From assembly GCA_026027325.1 (NCBI GenBank), contig JAMSLZ010000003.1, positions 1,426,001-1,490,000 of the forward strand: a stretch of DNA of 64,000 nt, written 5' to 3'. Below the pieces are notes generated by a model. The model worked only from the letters and a program-made list of their open reading frames with translations, was not told the origin of the DNA and searched no databases. Origin of the DNA: Actinomucor elegans. Lineage: Eukaryota; Mucoromycota; Mucoromycetes; Mucorales; Mucoraceae. Both the position numbers and the translations under genes were made by a program. Below, piece after piece: positions 46,003 through 56,510 of the stretch (positions are counted from its first letter, which is position 1; each line of letters begins with the position of its first letter).

Positions 46003-48361
46003 TTATGAGGTGGAATGACGGTTAGAAGAAGTAGTGATAGAGTCCAAAATTGCAGGTGCTGCCATGGCTTGAGGGGTATTCAAAAAACCACCCGAAGGGA
46101 AACTAACAGATAGCTTGGGAGAGTGTTTGGTGGTATTATTAATAGAAGGTGTAGATATAGATGGAGAAGGCGGATGAGGAAGTGAAGGTGTAGGTTGCAA
46201 GGTCAAATGGTTATGGTCTTGTCGAATAGACCTTTCTTCATGATTACGGGCCCCGTTGGCATATGAAGATATAGACAAGACAGAAATTGAAGTAGGGCTC
46301 GATGTTACAGAAGTGGTAAGAATGGCTTGAATGAAATAATGTATGTTTGGCAGTGTATGTCTTAGATCCATAACTATCAAACCATATGCGTTCATCATCT
46401 AACGAATTAATATATGAATACTAGTTGTATCAGCTGCACCAATAAGTACCTGCTCGATATTCTTGTTTAGTAAGAAGACTCCAAACTCAAATCGATAGCG
46501 GTCTACACCTTTCGCATATAGAGGAAAACTATAGTAGTATTAGCAACATAACTCATTTCTAAATGTTACTTACTCTCTCGAGCCGTTAATAAGAGAGACT
46601 TGATCTTTGATAATAGCTCTTGATCCCATTGGTACAGTTGGGTATCTTAATGGGATCTCGAGATAGTAAGCAAGCATGGAAACCAAATGGGCTGTAAAGC
46701 CCAGAGCAGTAGCGATCAATTCGTCATTTAGACCGTCATAAATCGAATTTGGCAGATATAAACCGCGTATGCAAAACTGTTGAGAATCATCAAAAGACTG
46801 TTTTTTTATATCAAAAACAATGGTACACCAATAATCACACAATGTAGTTTGAAGCTTACCTGTTCTATTGGGTATATTGAGAACAAATCAGCAATCAATT
46901 CCTTCTTTCTTCGATTCAATGTGTGATGCGTAGTCTGTCTCATCTTGACGTTCTTTTCCAATATCATCTCGTTTTCGTGTAAATTCTCAATGCCAGATTC
47001 ACATCGACCAAGGCCGTTGGCTATGTCTATCTTACGGTTTTCTAATAGCTGTTGTTTCGCTTTCAATGTATCTAGCTTGGATTGTATTCGTTTCTTTTGC
47101 TGTATCACTTGAGATTCCTTTTCCATCAACTTTGATCTATGCTGGTTCACTTCTCGAGTAAGACGCAATCTACGTTCTTCTTGGTCCAATATCTCCTGAA
47201 TACTCAACCTCACTTCATCTGAGGACCTTTGCGTATCAAAAACGCAATCCATCACTGTATTTAACCTACGATACATGTTATTACAAAGCTTCTCGGGCTC
47301 ATTTCCAATACAAGCTTACTTCATGATATTGTTATATGTATAAGATCGCTTTTTCTATATAAAGTCTTAGTCTTTGCACCATCCCAAGTCATACATATAC
47401 ATTACTCTGGACTGAATCGAATTGACAGTATGGATGCTCGCAGTATCCTGTTGAAGCTCCTGTTGTGGTACGTCTAAAAGAAGGAAACTGGACCTTTTAC
47501 CTTGGCTTGTTAGAAAGGTTTTGACATCGGGAGCCGAATAGAACCCATCTTCCAATTCGAATATTAACGTGTTCTCGGGAAATGTATACTGCAAGTCTGA
47601 AAACTACACTGCTCTTTAGCTTTATAAACAAGCCAATATGGATGATATTCACTTGCCTTCTTGCCTATCCATGCTAATGCGTTTAAATCCAACTGCCACT
47701 CTATCAGCAATTCAAATCCATCGTCTTGTTTACAGTGCTTTTGATAGCCTAGCACAGGCTCAGTATGCAGCCCAGCCGACTCGGGTATAGCATGTCTTGT
47801 CCAGACACGTATTACCAATAAACTCGATGCAGCATCGTACCAATTCATCCAGTCAAATGGAAAGGCCAATGCTCGAAACGTCGGATTAATGGTATTGGGT
47901 ATCATTTCACTCTTGTAAAACTCGGGTGCATTCAAATGACCCGTGTGAAGAGTAAAATAGGCATCGAGTAATCCAATGCTGTAAATATGCTGCTGTTGCT
48001 GTTCGTACTTTTGGTACGCGCGTTTCATCAATGAAGAATCTTCCACAGCTGTGGTTCCGAGAGAAGTTGAACTGTCTGAACGTTTCATATGGGTCGAGGT
48101 CGAAGCTAACGGCTGTAGCCAAGTAGTAGTGGTAGTAGTAGTGGTAGTTGAAGATGAAGAAGGCCGTAAGGAATCTTCTGATTCGATATCTTGAGTCATA
48201 TTTTTCCATACAATATTTCGACCAGCAATAGACCGAATATGTCTTATTCTTCGCTGAATGAAGAGAATGATACGTGTTTGAATTTAAGTCTATACATATT
48301 ACTATATAGCACTGTTTTTATTTACCTGCCTCGGTCCAAAAGAAGCCTTAGTTTCAGACAT
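46003..48361 (-). CDS. VPS38: UVRAG/Vps38-like subunit of PI3-kinase complex II
   Basis: Eight exons: 48361-48326, 48253-47653, 47596-47406, 47354-47320, 47265-46860, 46797-46574, 46528-46450, 46398-46003; 655 residues. The start was placed at 48361 because exon 1 plus exon 2 restores QRRIRHIRSIAGRNI, a basic N-terminal motif of this family that a start at 48199 would lose. A C2-like region follows (~60-240: NPTFRALAFPFDW, LLIEWQLDLNALAWIGKK, YTFPENTLIFELEDG). Then come RSYTYNNIMKLNTVMDCV, a long coiled coil (exon 5), and the BARA2-type end (LGFTAHLVSMLAYYLEIPLR, GSRAIIKDQ, FEFGVFLLNKNIEQ) with a Ser/Pro-rich tail. Role: with Vps34, Vps15 and Atg6/Beclin, making PI3P on endosomes. The exon 2/3 junction is ambiguous (GT-AG at 47653, or GC-AG six bases away). 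Confidence 0.88.
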
Positions 48362-49898
48362 TGTGTGCTTTTGTATATAGATGTTTGATTATGAACTTTT
48401 GCTTACTGATGAATAGAAAAACGAATTTCTTTTGGGCGGAAGGACATTCGAAAAAGGAAAAATCAATGCAGCGCACGCACACTCTCTGGGTTGGGTTTTG
48501 GACGTTACAGGCACTTCATTTTTTTTGCAAGGTTTCTCCTGCTCTCTAAATTCTCAAAAATTAGGTTATGCCCCTATCCATATATGTTTCGTTTTCAAAA
48601 TATACTTTGCAATCGAAGTATATTTATACTTGAAGGTATCCTCGGATATTTTTTCGTGCGAAAAGAAACGCGACATGACAATATAAACTCAAAAAGTCAC
48701 AGAAAATTAGAAATGAATCCTGATTTTTGGTAAGAGCTTTAATTTGGTTTTGCACCATTCAATGTTCTACTTAATCCAAAACAAATTATATCAAAGTAGT
48801 TATGTAATTTCAGACCTTTTCTATAAGCAAAAGTGGCATTAAGAAAAAAAAAAAAAAAAAAAAACTTCTCCAAGGAGCTATATGAATGAAATGCCGACAT
48901 CCAATGTAAAGGCGTAAAATCTACGTTAGAATATCTGGATGCCAATCAATTCAGCTTTTCGTAAGGTTGACTTTTATCTGATAGTTAAATAGAAAGAAAT
49001 AACAAAACCCATATAGCATATACACACACACTGGAAAAATGTAAAAACTTGCTTATATCTTATTTAGAAATCATAGGGATTTCATTTATCAAACGTCTAG
49101 AAATACCCAATTGCCAATCATGTTTTTTATTTATATATATGAACAGGTGAAAGGATATGCAAATATATAAAACTACATACAATACTGAAAACAGATACAG
49201 TCATTTATTTTACGCTTAGGGTACTAAGCAGTTGCAGCAGTTTATTATTGTTTGAAAGATCACTTACTAAAATAAAAAATCTGTACTTTACAACTAATCA
49301 CTATTAATATTTAGTAATAACTAATGTAGCATAGTTTATTATAAGCGTATACCACTTGATAAATGTCTCGTTAAATCGGAATGGCCTGATTTCAAAAACG
49401 TTTACGACGGCGGCGGCATATATAATTCAATCGCTACCAGCCAATAAAAGGGACCGTCACTGTTATCATTAGCATTCTTTTGTTGAAATACTTGAATGTC
49501 ATCCTAAAGGCATTGTTTATAATACAGCATCATTGATAGCATTTGAAATTGCTTCTGGTATTTTTGTTGAATTTTTCTATATATAAATTCCTCAATAATT
49601 ACTGCAATACAAAATAAAGTCTATATTATTGCCCCATCAAAGAAATTTTTTTGGTTTGAAGAAAATACAGTATGTGTTTTATGTAATTCAATGCACAAAT
49701 GCATGTAAATTCTATAACTGGACTTTTTGCCAATCAATCAAACCAGATGAAAAGAAAGATAGACGCTCAAACCTAATGGTGTAAACAATTTTTTTTTACA
49801 CTTGTCGGACTTTGCATTTTTCTCACTCTTTTACTAAAAAAAAAAAATGTACAAGTAAATACTTAACTTTTCACTGTAAAAAAAAAAAAAAAAAAAAA
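48362..49898. other. Divergent intergenic region
   Basis: AT-rich, with A-runs at ~48844-48863 and directly before the next start (49878-49899). Overlapping open frames on + at 48361-48733 lack any family character. A weak fragment resembling the dispersed repeat (GTTGCAGCAGTTTATTATTG) occurs near 49231-49250. No gene supported. Confidence 0.5.
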
Positions 49899-52800
49899 AT
49901 GGAAATATCAAAAGTGGAAACATTTGCTTATCTTGTACCAAAGAGAGAACGCATAAGCAATCCTATTTCTTCTTCAAGTCAGAGAATCATAGCAAGCCCT
50001 GCGGATGAAGAAGGTTTCTATTTATATTTGGAAGGTACATATAAAAAACCAATTGCTTGATCGTCCAAATCGATTAATCAAGATTTTTATAGATGGTGGT
50101 CAAGAGTAAAGCACGCAGTAGCAAGTGTCATGTATCCACTAGACTAACATAAATGACTGATTATAGACTTTCTTGGAATGTTAGTCAGTCAACCACGCCC
50201 GAAATAAACAGTGCATCAATAGCAGATATTACGCGATCTATTGAACTTGCATTGGTTGGTAATATGAACAAATACTTTATAAAAACATATTCAGATTGTA
50301 TATAACATGTATATATAGGCTATGATGCGGACATACTTATGATTAGTGAAGAGTAAAGATAAGAAACAGAATTTCATATTACGTGTAAACCAACTACTTT
50401 TAATAGAGATTCCAGCAGTATATACAAGCAACGAAAGGCCGATATAGAAACTATCCTTCGTATTCTAGAAAAGAAAATTCAATCATCAAATCAGCCCACT
50501 CAAATTGAATACGCATATCTTGGCTTAACTGATGATGAGATATACGATCTACGAAAAGACGCCGCTCAATATTCAAGTAATCTATGCTTTGCATTCTCAA
50601 ATCTGACAGTGATTCACCTGCTTTTTCTTCTTCTTCATTAGATGATACCTTCTTTGCCAAAGGCCTTGATGCTTTCTTGAAAAAAGTAGATTCAATAGCT
50701 GATATACGTGACAAGATCAAACGTGGATCTATATTTCCTTTTGTTCTGAGCATCAGACTTACCGACATGACTAAAAATACACAAGGTAACCTGCAAATAG
50801 TAGATTTGTTACGGCCACCCTTTACTCTGCCAAACACTAGAGACAACCGTCATATATACCAATCCTTGTCACACTTGAGTAAGTCTTTTGTTGCTTTTGT
50901 AATATGATGACTGACCGAATCTTTCTTTCTAGTGGACATGATACATAAATTAGTAGAACCAGATGTAAAACACTCCTTACTTAATACAAATACTTATGCT
51001 CTATGCGATTTACTATCGAAAAGTTTGGCAGGACGTACCAAGTTCACTGTTTATGCTTATTTAAATGTAAAAAAACACACACTTTGCAAAAACAGTCAGA
51101 AATACTAATGTTCTTTCGATTAGGACCAAGTAGAAGAAGACGATCTGAAAATTACTGTTGATACATTGAATTGCTTAGTTGAATTTGGGCGGTTACCTCC
51201 AAGTCGATTGATGCCGAACATTAGTATTACCACATCAGTGAAATACCAAAAGATAAAAGCAAAATCTCGAGAACTCGTTTCTAAATATGCAGCAATGGAA
51301 CAGGAGGTAATGGAAATTATCCACACAGACTCTTCATTATTTACAGAATGTTCTAGTTTTTTACTACAGCATCTTCGTTAAAGTTGAGAATAACTCAGGT
51401 CAAATACCTGGAAGCAGCCTATCAAGAACTTCTCCACCGACCTTCCAAAATTGAATTGGACTTGAAAAAAGAACTATGTATGTGTACACTTGTTCAATTG
51501 ATAGAATGGCATTGATTTATCTTATATTATAGCTATTCAACGAGGAGAGAACATCATGCTTGACTTTAAGTACAAAAAATCACAACTTGAACTGAAACAT
51601 CAGTCGGATACCTTACACGATCAGCTTGCATTGTTAGAAGCTCAAATCCAACAATTACAAAGCGATCATGCGGTTCAAATCCAACAGCTACGGAACGATC
51701 ATAGAGATCAGGTCCAACAGTTACAGAACGAACATGCGGCTGCTATTCATCAGTTGCAGAACGATCATACAGCTGCAATCCGACTGTTACAGGATGATCA
51801 TGCAACTCAGATTCAACAATTACGCAAAGATCAAGCAGCCGATATCCAATTATTACAAAATGCTCAGCCTAGTCGTCAATATCAAGATCAAATCAATCAG
51901 TATCAGAGTCAAATAAGCGAGTTAAATCAAGAATTACAATCGTTTAACCGAATGATGGAAGAAACCATTGAAAAGAATAAGCAAGAGCTGTATTTACATT
52001 ATAAACGCAAGATCTCAGAATTAAAAGAGAAACATAAAATGAAAATTCGCGAGTTGGAAGAAAAGTACGACGAGTCAATTCGATACATCCAAGTAAATGA
52101 GATATTCATACAGCTATAGATATTATATTCATCATTTTTATTTAGGAGAATGAAAGAGATAAATACAAAGAGTTGATGGATTCTTATAAAGCTATGAACG
52201 AAAATCAGATGACGGTGAGTGGTGATAGCTTAGAAATCGAAGAGATATGTACTAACAATAAGCTTGTTGAATAGGGCTTAGTTGCCGAATTGAAGACTTT
52301 GGATGGAAAGCTCAACGCATTGGCTGATCAAAAACAAGAGCAAGATACTAGATCAGTAACAAACAAATCCGGAAGCCGAAAACCACCTAGTACCAAATCT
52401 GATTATGAATCAGAAGAAGATACTATAATGGAAATTAGAAAGCGGAAACCAACTGATGTCTCGGCCACTACTCCTAGGAAAAAAAGAGGACGCCCTCCAA
52501 AGAAAGAGCAAGCGTCATTACCATCACAACCAGAATCTGAAAAGCAGCAGGTAGTAGAAGAAAAACAATTGCAACACGAGCAAGAACATGTGCCTGATAT
52601 CACGGCCATCTCTCCATCTTCGCCTTCTAAGAAAAAGCGAGGGCGCCCCTCTAACAAAAAACAAGCATCATCATCACAACGAGAGCAAGAGCATGTACCT
52701 GATGAACAATCCCGAAATGAAGAGCAAAATAATCTTGGAAGGAATGACGAAAATGAAGATAATCACAAAGAAGAGGAGGAGATCGAAATAGAAGAGATCG

Positions 52801-53498
52801 AAATGGAAGATGAAGTTGAACTAAAAGATAATCATTCAAGAAGAAATCAATTCAAAAAAGCGCTTCTAAAAGATCTTGAGCCTAAAGTAGAATATCCAAA
52901 AGATCTACAAGACACTGATCTAGAAGAAAAACTTCCAAATGAATACCAAAAAGATCAAGCAGAAGAACACACAGACGAATCACATTTACCAGTACTGTCT
53001 CACACAATGGGGGACGATGAAGATGATGATTTTATGCAAGAGCTCAATATCACTAACAAGCGCAAACTCAACATTAAAAGAAAACTAAATACTAAAAGAA
53101 AGTCAGGCCGTTCTCGCAAATCGCCTGCTGCAGCAACTCTATCTCATTCCCTTAAAAAACAAAAAGACCTATCTTCTGTTTATGAAGACTCGGATGAAAT
53201 ACTTGATGTTATGACTGTAGACAATGCAGAAGAGACCATTGACAGCAAAGAAGTCGACGGTGATGACGCTGAAACTCGGTCGCCTGTGTTGGGATCAACT
53301 ACGATCGTTCGTCAATCACCACCACCACCACCACCGCCATCATCGTCTTCTTCCTCGAAGAAAAGGCGTAGAAAACTACAGCAATCATCTCAACCTACAG
53401 ATAACTATTGGGCTGATAGTAGCGTCTTGAGTCCATTTTCAGAGTTCCTGAAAAAAAATGTTGTAATACAAGCAAACAAAACAAAGGGTGCATTTTAG
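49899..53498 (+). CDS. Kinesin-like pseudo-motor with coiled coil and AT-hook tail
   Basis: Twelve exons: 49899-50034, 50093-50105 (13 nt), 50167-50258, 50319-50352, 50407-50576, 50642-50878, 50933-51066, 51124-51306, 51399-51477, 51533-52092, 52146-52214, 52275-53498. All phases agree; 976 residues. Residues 1-~330 follow the kinesin motor order: IELALVGYDADILMISEEDS where kinesins have GYNATIFAYGQTGSGKT; IEYAYLGLTDDEIYDL for the EIYNE region; IVDLLRPP (201-208) for the LVDLAGSE switch II; YQSLSHLSKM...IHKLVEP for NKSLSALG; LCDLLSKSLAGRTKFTVYAY for LLQDSLGG; DTLNCLVEFGRL for the motor end. The Walker A GxxxxGKT and the SSRSH switch I are absent, so nucleotide hydrolysis is unlikely. Residues ~360-570 are coiled coil with seven 11-residue repeats (397-473). 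The tail is charged, with AT-hook cores RGRPP (640-644) and RGRP (691-694), plus acidic runs and a basic KRKLN repeat. Role inferred: non-motile, chromatin- or spindle-associated. Confidence 0.75.
51643..51873 (+). repeat. Seven tandem 33-bp repeats coding an 11-residue coiled-coil unit
   Basis: Inside exon 10 of the kinesin-like gene the protein repeats units such as QIQQLRNDHRD and AIHQLQNDHTA seven times (residues 397-473) with no gaps. The 11-residue period is a hendecad, compatible with a nearly straight coiled coil. At the DNA level the units share CAACAGTTACAG-like blocks followed by A(A/C)GATCATG. Confidence 0.8.
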
Positions 53499-53690
53499 TT
53501 TAAATAAAGAATCTATTATGTATACTAGGTTTTTTTTAAAAAAAAATTGTGTCTAGGAAGACAAGAGCAGTGAGGGTTTTAATAAATACGAAATTGAGCA
53601 TCTAGTGCGACAGGAAATAGATATAATGGTATACATTTTACTACCAACAAATGTAGTATTATGACGTAGATAAAAGTTCACAAAAGCTTA

Positions 53691-53760
53691 GTGGATGTAG
53701 CAGCTTAATATGAATACAGTATATTAATGATGCATCATTTCATCGAGATTAGCCGAGAGT
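53691..53760 (+). repeat. Dispersed repeat copy
   Basis: It reads GTGGATGTAGCAGCTTAATA, then TGAATACAGTATATTAATGA, then CATCATTTCATCGAGATTAG. Most of the repeat length is present. Confidence 0.55.
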
Positions 53761-53887
53761 CTGGAAAAGATTAGGCTATATACTCATGGTTTTTCTGTGG
53801 CTAATTCTTTAACCCTGTCATCTATTCATTTCAGTTAAGTTTTTTTTTTTTTTTTAAAAAAAAGACTTAATGCGCAATACAATTTAT

Positions 53888-53940
53888 ATTCAACATGTAT
53901 GTATCACTTGTCAGATGCGACATTTGATCAGATCTGTTAA
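53888..53940 (+). repeat. Dispersed repeat copy (second half)
   Basis: It reads ATTCAACATGTATGTATCAC, then TTGTCAGATGCGACATTTGA, then TCAGATCTG. Confidence 0.5.
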
Positions 53941-53959
53941 TATGATCCCATTTCCCATA

Positions 53960-53993
53960 TCTCGACCAATCTCTGTTTAATGCCACATATAAT
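53960..53993 (-). repeat. Dispersed repeat copy (second half, inverted)
   Basis: On the minus strand it reads TATGTGGCATTAAACAGAGA, then TTGGTCGAG. It faces the copy at 53888-53940. Confidence 0.5.
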
Positions 53994-54184
53994 TTGAAAA
54001 TGCTCAAAAATAAAATACTTCAACCACTAGAATATATATATATATATATTTATTAGAATACAAAAACGATATTGCATTTTAGGCTAGCACTCTGAATTAC
54101 AAACATTTCACGTAAACCTGGTATTAGCTTATTATGAGAGATATATTATAAAAAGGTTTATTATTTTTGAGACACTCTTATGCT

Positions 54185-54818
54185 TCAAGTATGTGGGTTT
54201 ACTTGAATATTCATTGGCATATCAGTGCTTGCAATATGAACTGGGCCTGGATTATCGTTTAATAGATCACTAGCTTGTTCAATATAGGTACGCGTAGGTT
54301 GATACCACTCTTGATTCAAATCTGATAAAATTTCACCTAAGCTAACACCGCTTGCTACAATAACACGGCATAAGGTGGATATCAACTGATCTTTGCTTTC
54401 AACCCTTGGTCTGATCTCCACTTTGACCTTTTCGTTTTGAAAGTCAGTTTGAACAAAAGACTTCAAATAGTCAAACATGGACTGATCTGGGTCTGCATAA
54501 CTCATCAGATCAATCACAATCTCTGTATGCGTATTGAAACTAACTGGTTTGCCGGTGGAGAAGAGTCCATTTTCAAGTATAATTTCACTATGGTTTTGAA
54601 TCCAATCCAATATTTCAGGTCTTGTGCCATAAAACACCCATCGATTTGTACTTTCTGTGCTGGAAACAGTAATTTTTCTATTCAATAAAGGTGGTGTAAT
54701 AACTCGAACTCCACCATTGTTCTCAGAATCTATATATTAAAAAAAATAATTAGCCTACCGAATACATTTATTTTCTAAAGAAATGAGTACCCATTTCATA
54801 ACCGAATGTAAGAGTCAT
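54185..54818 (-). CDS. Conserved-looking protein of unknown function
   Basis: Two exons: 54818-54791 and 54729-54185, joined in phase 1 across a 61-nt intron; 190 residues. Exon 1 encodes MTLTFGYEM. The rest looks like an ordered alpha/beta protein, not low complexity: WVFYGTRPEILDWIQNHSEI, TEIVIDLMSYADPDQSMFDY and KVEIRPRVESKDQLISTLCR, ending in a polar tail. There is no signal peptide, membrane segment or motif I can name. The intron and the even codon use argue that it is real. It shares a 159-bp divergent upstream region with the small + strand gene at 54978. Confidence 0.65.
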
Positions 54819-54977
54819 TTTGTTTTAAAACAAGTAGTAAAGAATGCTATAATGCAAAGTTGAGTGTGCGAATTTATTGGATCTGGTCCTGGAACGGCAA
54901 GCCAAATAAAAAAAAAAAAAATAAAAAAAAATCACGCGTGCCATTTTTGGTCACAGTCCCTTTTTTTTTTGTCCACC

Positions 54978-55248
54978 ATGGATGATACCAATGTCAAGCT
55001 TACTGTAGACCTCGGTCATAAAGTGCTACAGCACTTTAATAAAATATCACACAATGTTGCACTTACTATTGATATTGGACCTAATGTCATGTTGGCCATT
55101 AAATACATTGCTGGTTCCTTGTTGATCTACAAATCGATTGACGTGAGTGCACTTGATGCAAAGCAAGTTTCTTGAGTATTGACCATTGTTTTTTATCCTA
55201 AAATAGTCTCTAACCAACTTGATAGCACCTAATAGAAAAAAATTATAG
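54978..55248 (+). CDS. Small protein with a hydrophobic centre, unknown function
   Basis: Two exons: 54978-55142 and 55207-55248, GTGAGT..AAATAG intron, phase 0; 68 residues. The start has a strong context (CCACCATGG). The product has an amphipathic N-terminal half (VKLTVDLGHKVLQHFNKISH), a hydrophobic stretch (~37-51, NVMLAIKYIAGSLLI) that could span a membrane, and a short basic end (APNRKKL). Reading through the intron would instead give a 65-residue product ending in KQVS. No family recognised; size and shape resemble small organelle membrane-complex subunits. Confidence 0.55.
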
Positions 55249-56510
55249 AATACGAAAAACTTGGTCTATGAACAGCGTTTGACTCTGCTAGAAAGTATAT
55301 ATATATAGATAAGCTATGCTAAATAAATCTTTACATTTCATGCACTTGACTTTTTATTCCTAAAGAAAACTTTTATTTATAAAGTCTTTGGTAGACTTAT
55401 GGTGCCTTTACATCCTTATTGTAAGGTTTAGACCAATAATAATAATAAAAAAGGTAGAAAACTAAAAACACCTTTACCAAGAGCGAAAATAAAAGATGAA
55501 AGGACAAAGCCCAAATGTCAATCATACCACAGAAAAGCTATAGATATGACAGTTCTAGGATGTCTTGAAGCGACAGACAGTCTACATGATCGCTGTCAAA
55601 TCAATGCTCGTTGTAGTGGAGTTTTGAGCCTTATAAATTTCAAATATAATTAGAGCAGTCTTCCATTATAGACTACCAAACTCACATGAGCAGTGTCTGT
55701 GGAAGCTTCTTTCCTTTATTCTTTTTCTAACGATATATTAAATAAAATTATTTTATATATCCACGTTAAAAGAAAAGTTTATTAATACATAATACTGGAG
55801 GAGATATTTGAAATGAAATTTGAAGAGTCTGTTGGGGGATGTCAAAATTATGTAAGGGATACCCTTATTTCAGGTTTCATGATGGGGAAGAACATCAAAA
55901 AAACCCAAAAAAAAATCAGTTTGTCCGCCACAGCCCAACCACAATGCATATCTCTGTTTTCTATCTCCACCCACCAATCAGAGATCACATAATTTAAAAC
56001 TCATTTGAGGGTGATGGTATAAGCTTGTCGGATCAATAAACTACATTGCAGGTATTCCATCGATACAAATGATTGAGATAGATATTAGTTGAAGCTGGAT
56101 ACTTTTGGCTTGAGTATATGATATGTGATTTTAATCGTATTCGACAATAATATTCCTGCTTTCACGTATATCATCACAGTGGGATTATGTTTACTACTGA
56201 ATGCCCATGTGTTTCCCTTGTTAGCTCATAGAATACTAAAACTATTAGCAAGTTTGTCACTTGACGCTATTTACAGTCTTTCAGAACAAGTAGTCATAAC
56301 AAGTAATATGCATGCACCTACGAGATAGTTGTTCTGTTGTGGAGTCTTTAGTAATGATCTCATTGGACAAGAGTACTTGTATCTGATGTGGTACACAGTG
56401 CTTAAATAAAAAGAAGGAACCTCGTGTTTTATTATACTTTTTTCTTCTTCTTTTCTCTAGTTTCTATACTTCCGCTTTTTTTTTTTTTTTTTTTTTTTTT
56501 TCTTCGTTGG
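55249..56510. other. Intergenic region
   Basis: AT-rich DNA. A hydrophobic open frame at 56125-56328 begins with GTG, not ATG, and has no recognisable features. A TATAAAGTCTTTGGTAG stretch near 55377-55394 resembles the 5' end of the dispersed repeat. A T-run of ~26 (56476-56501) precedes the next start by 10 bp. Confidence 0.5.

Larger units (their letters stand above)
53499..54184. other. Convergent spacer with three repeat copies
   Basis: It lies between the kinesin-like gene (+) and the next minus-strand gene. It contains repeat copies at 53691-53760 (+), 53888-53940 (+) and 53960-53993 (-), T/A-runs near 53530-53547 and 53840-53863, and a (TA)n tract near 54033-54048. Otherwise empty. 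Confidence 0.6.

Noticed and set aside
49812..49898. In-frame N-terminal extension of the kinesin-like gene
   Set aside because: It consists mostly of lysines from the A-runs. The ATG at 49899 directly after the run gives the sensible N-terminus.
53225..53430. His-rich frame inside the kinesin-like tail
   Set aside because: It is an alternative frame of the Pro/Ser tract (CACCACCACC...) in the real coding sequence.
56125..56328. Hydrophobic frame upstream of the four-TM gene
   Set aside because: It starts with GTG only, has no family motif, and the sequence is AT-rich enough for chance hydrophobicity.
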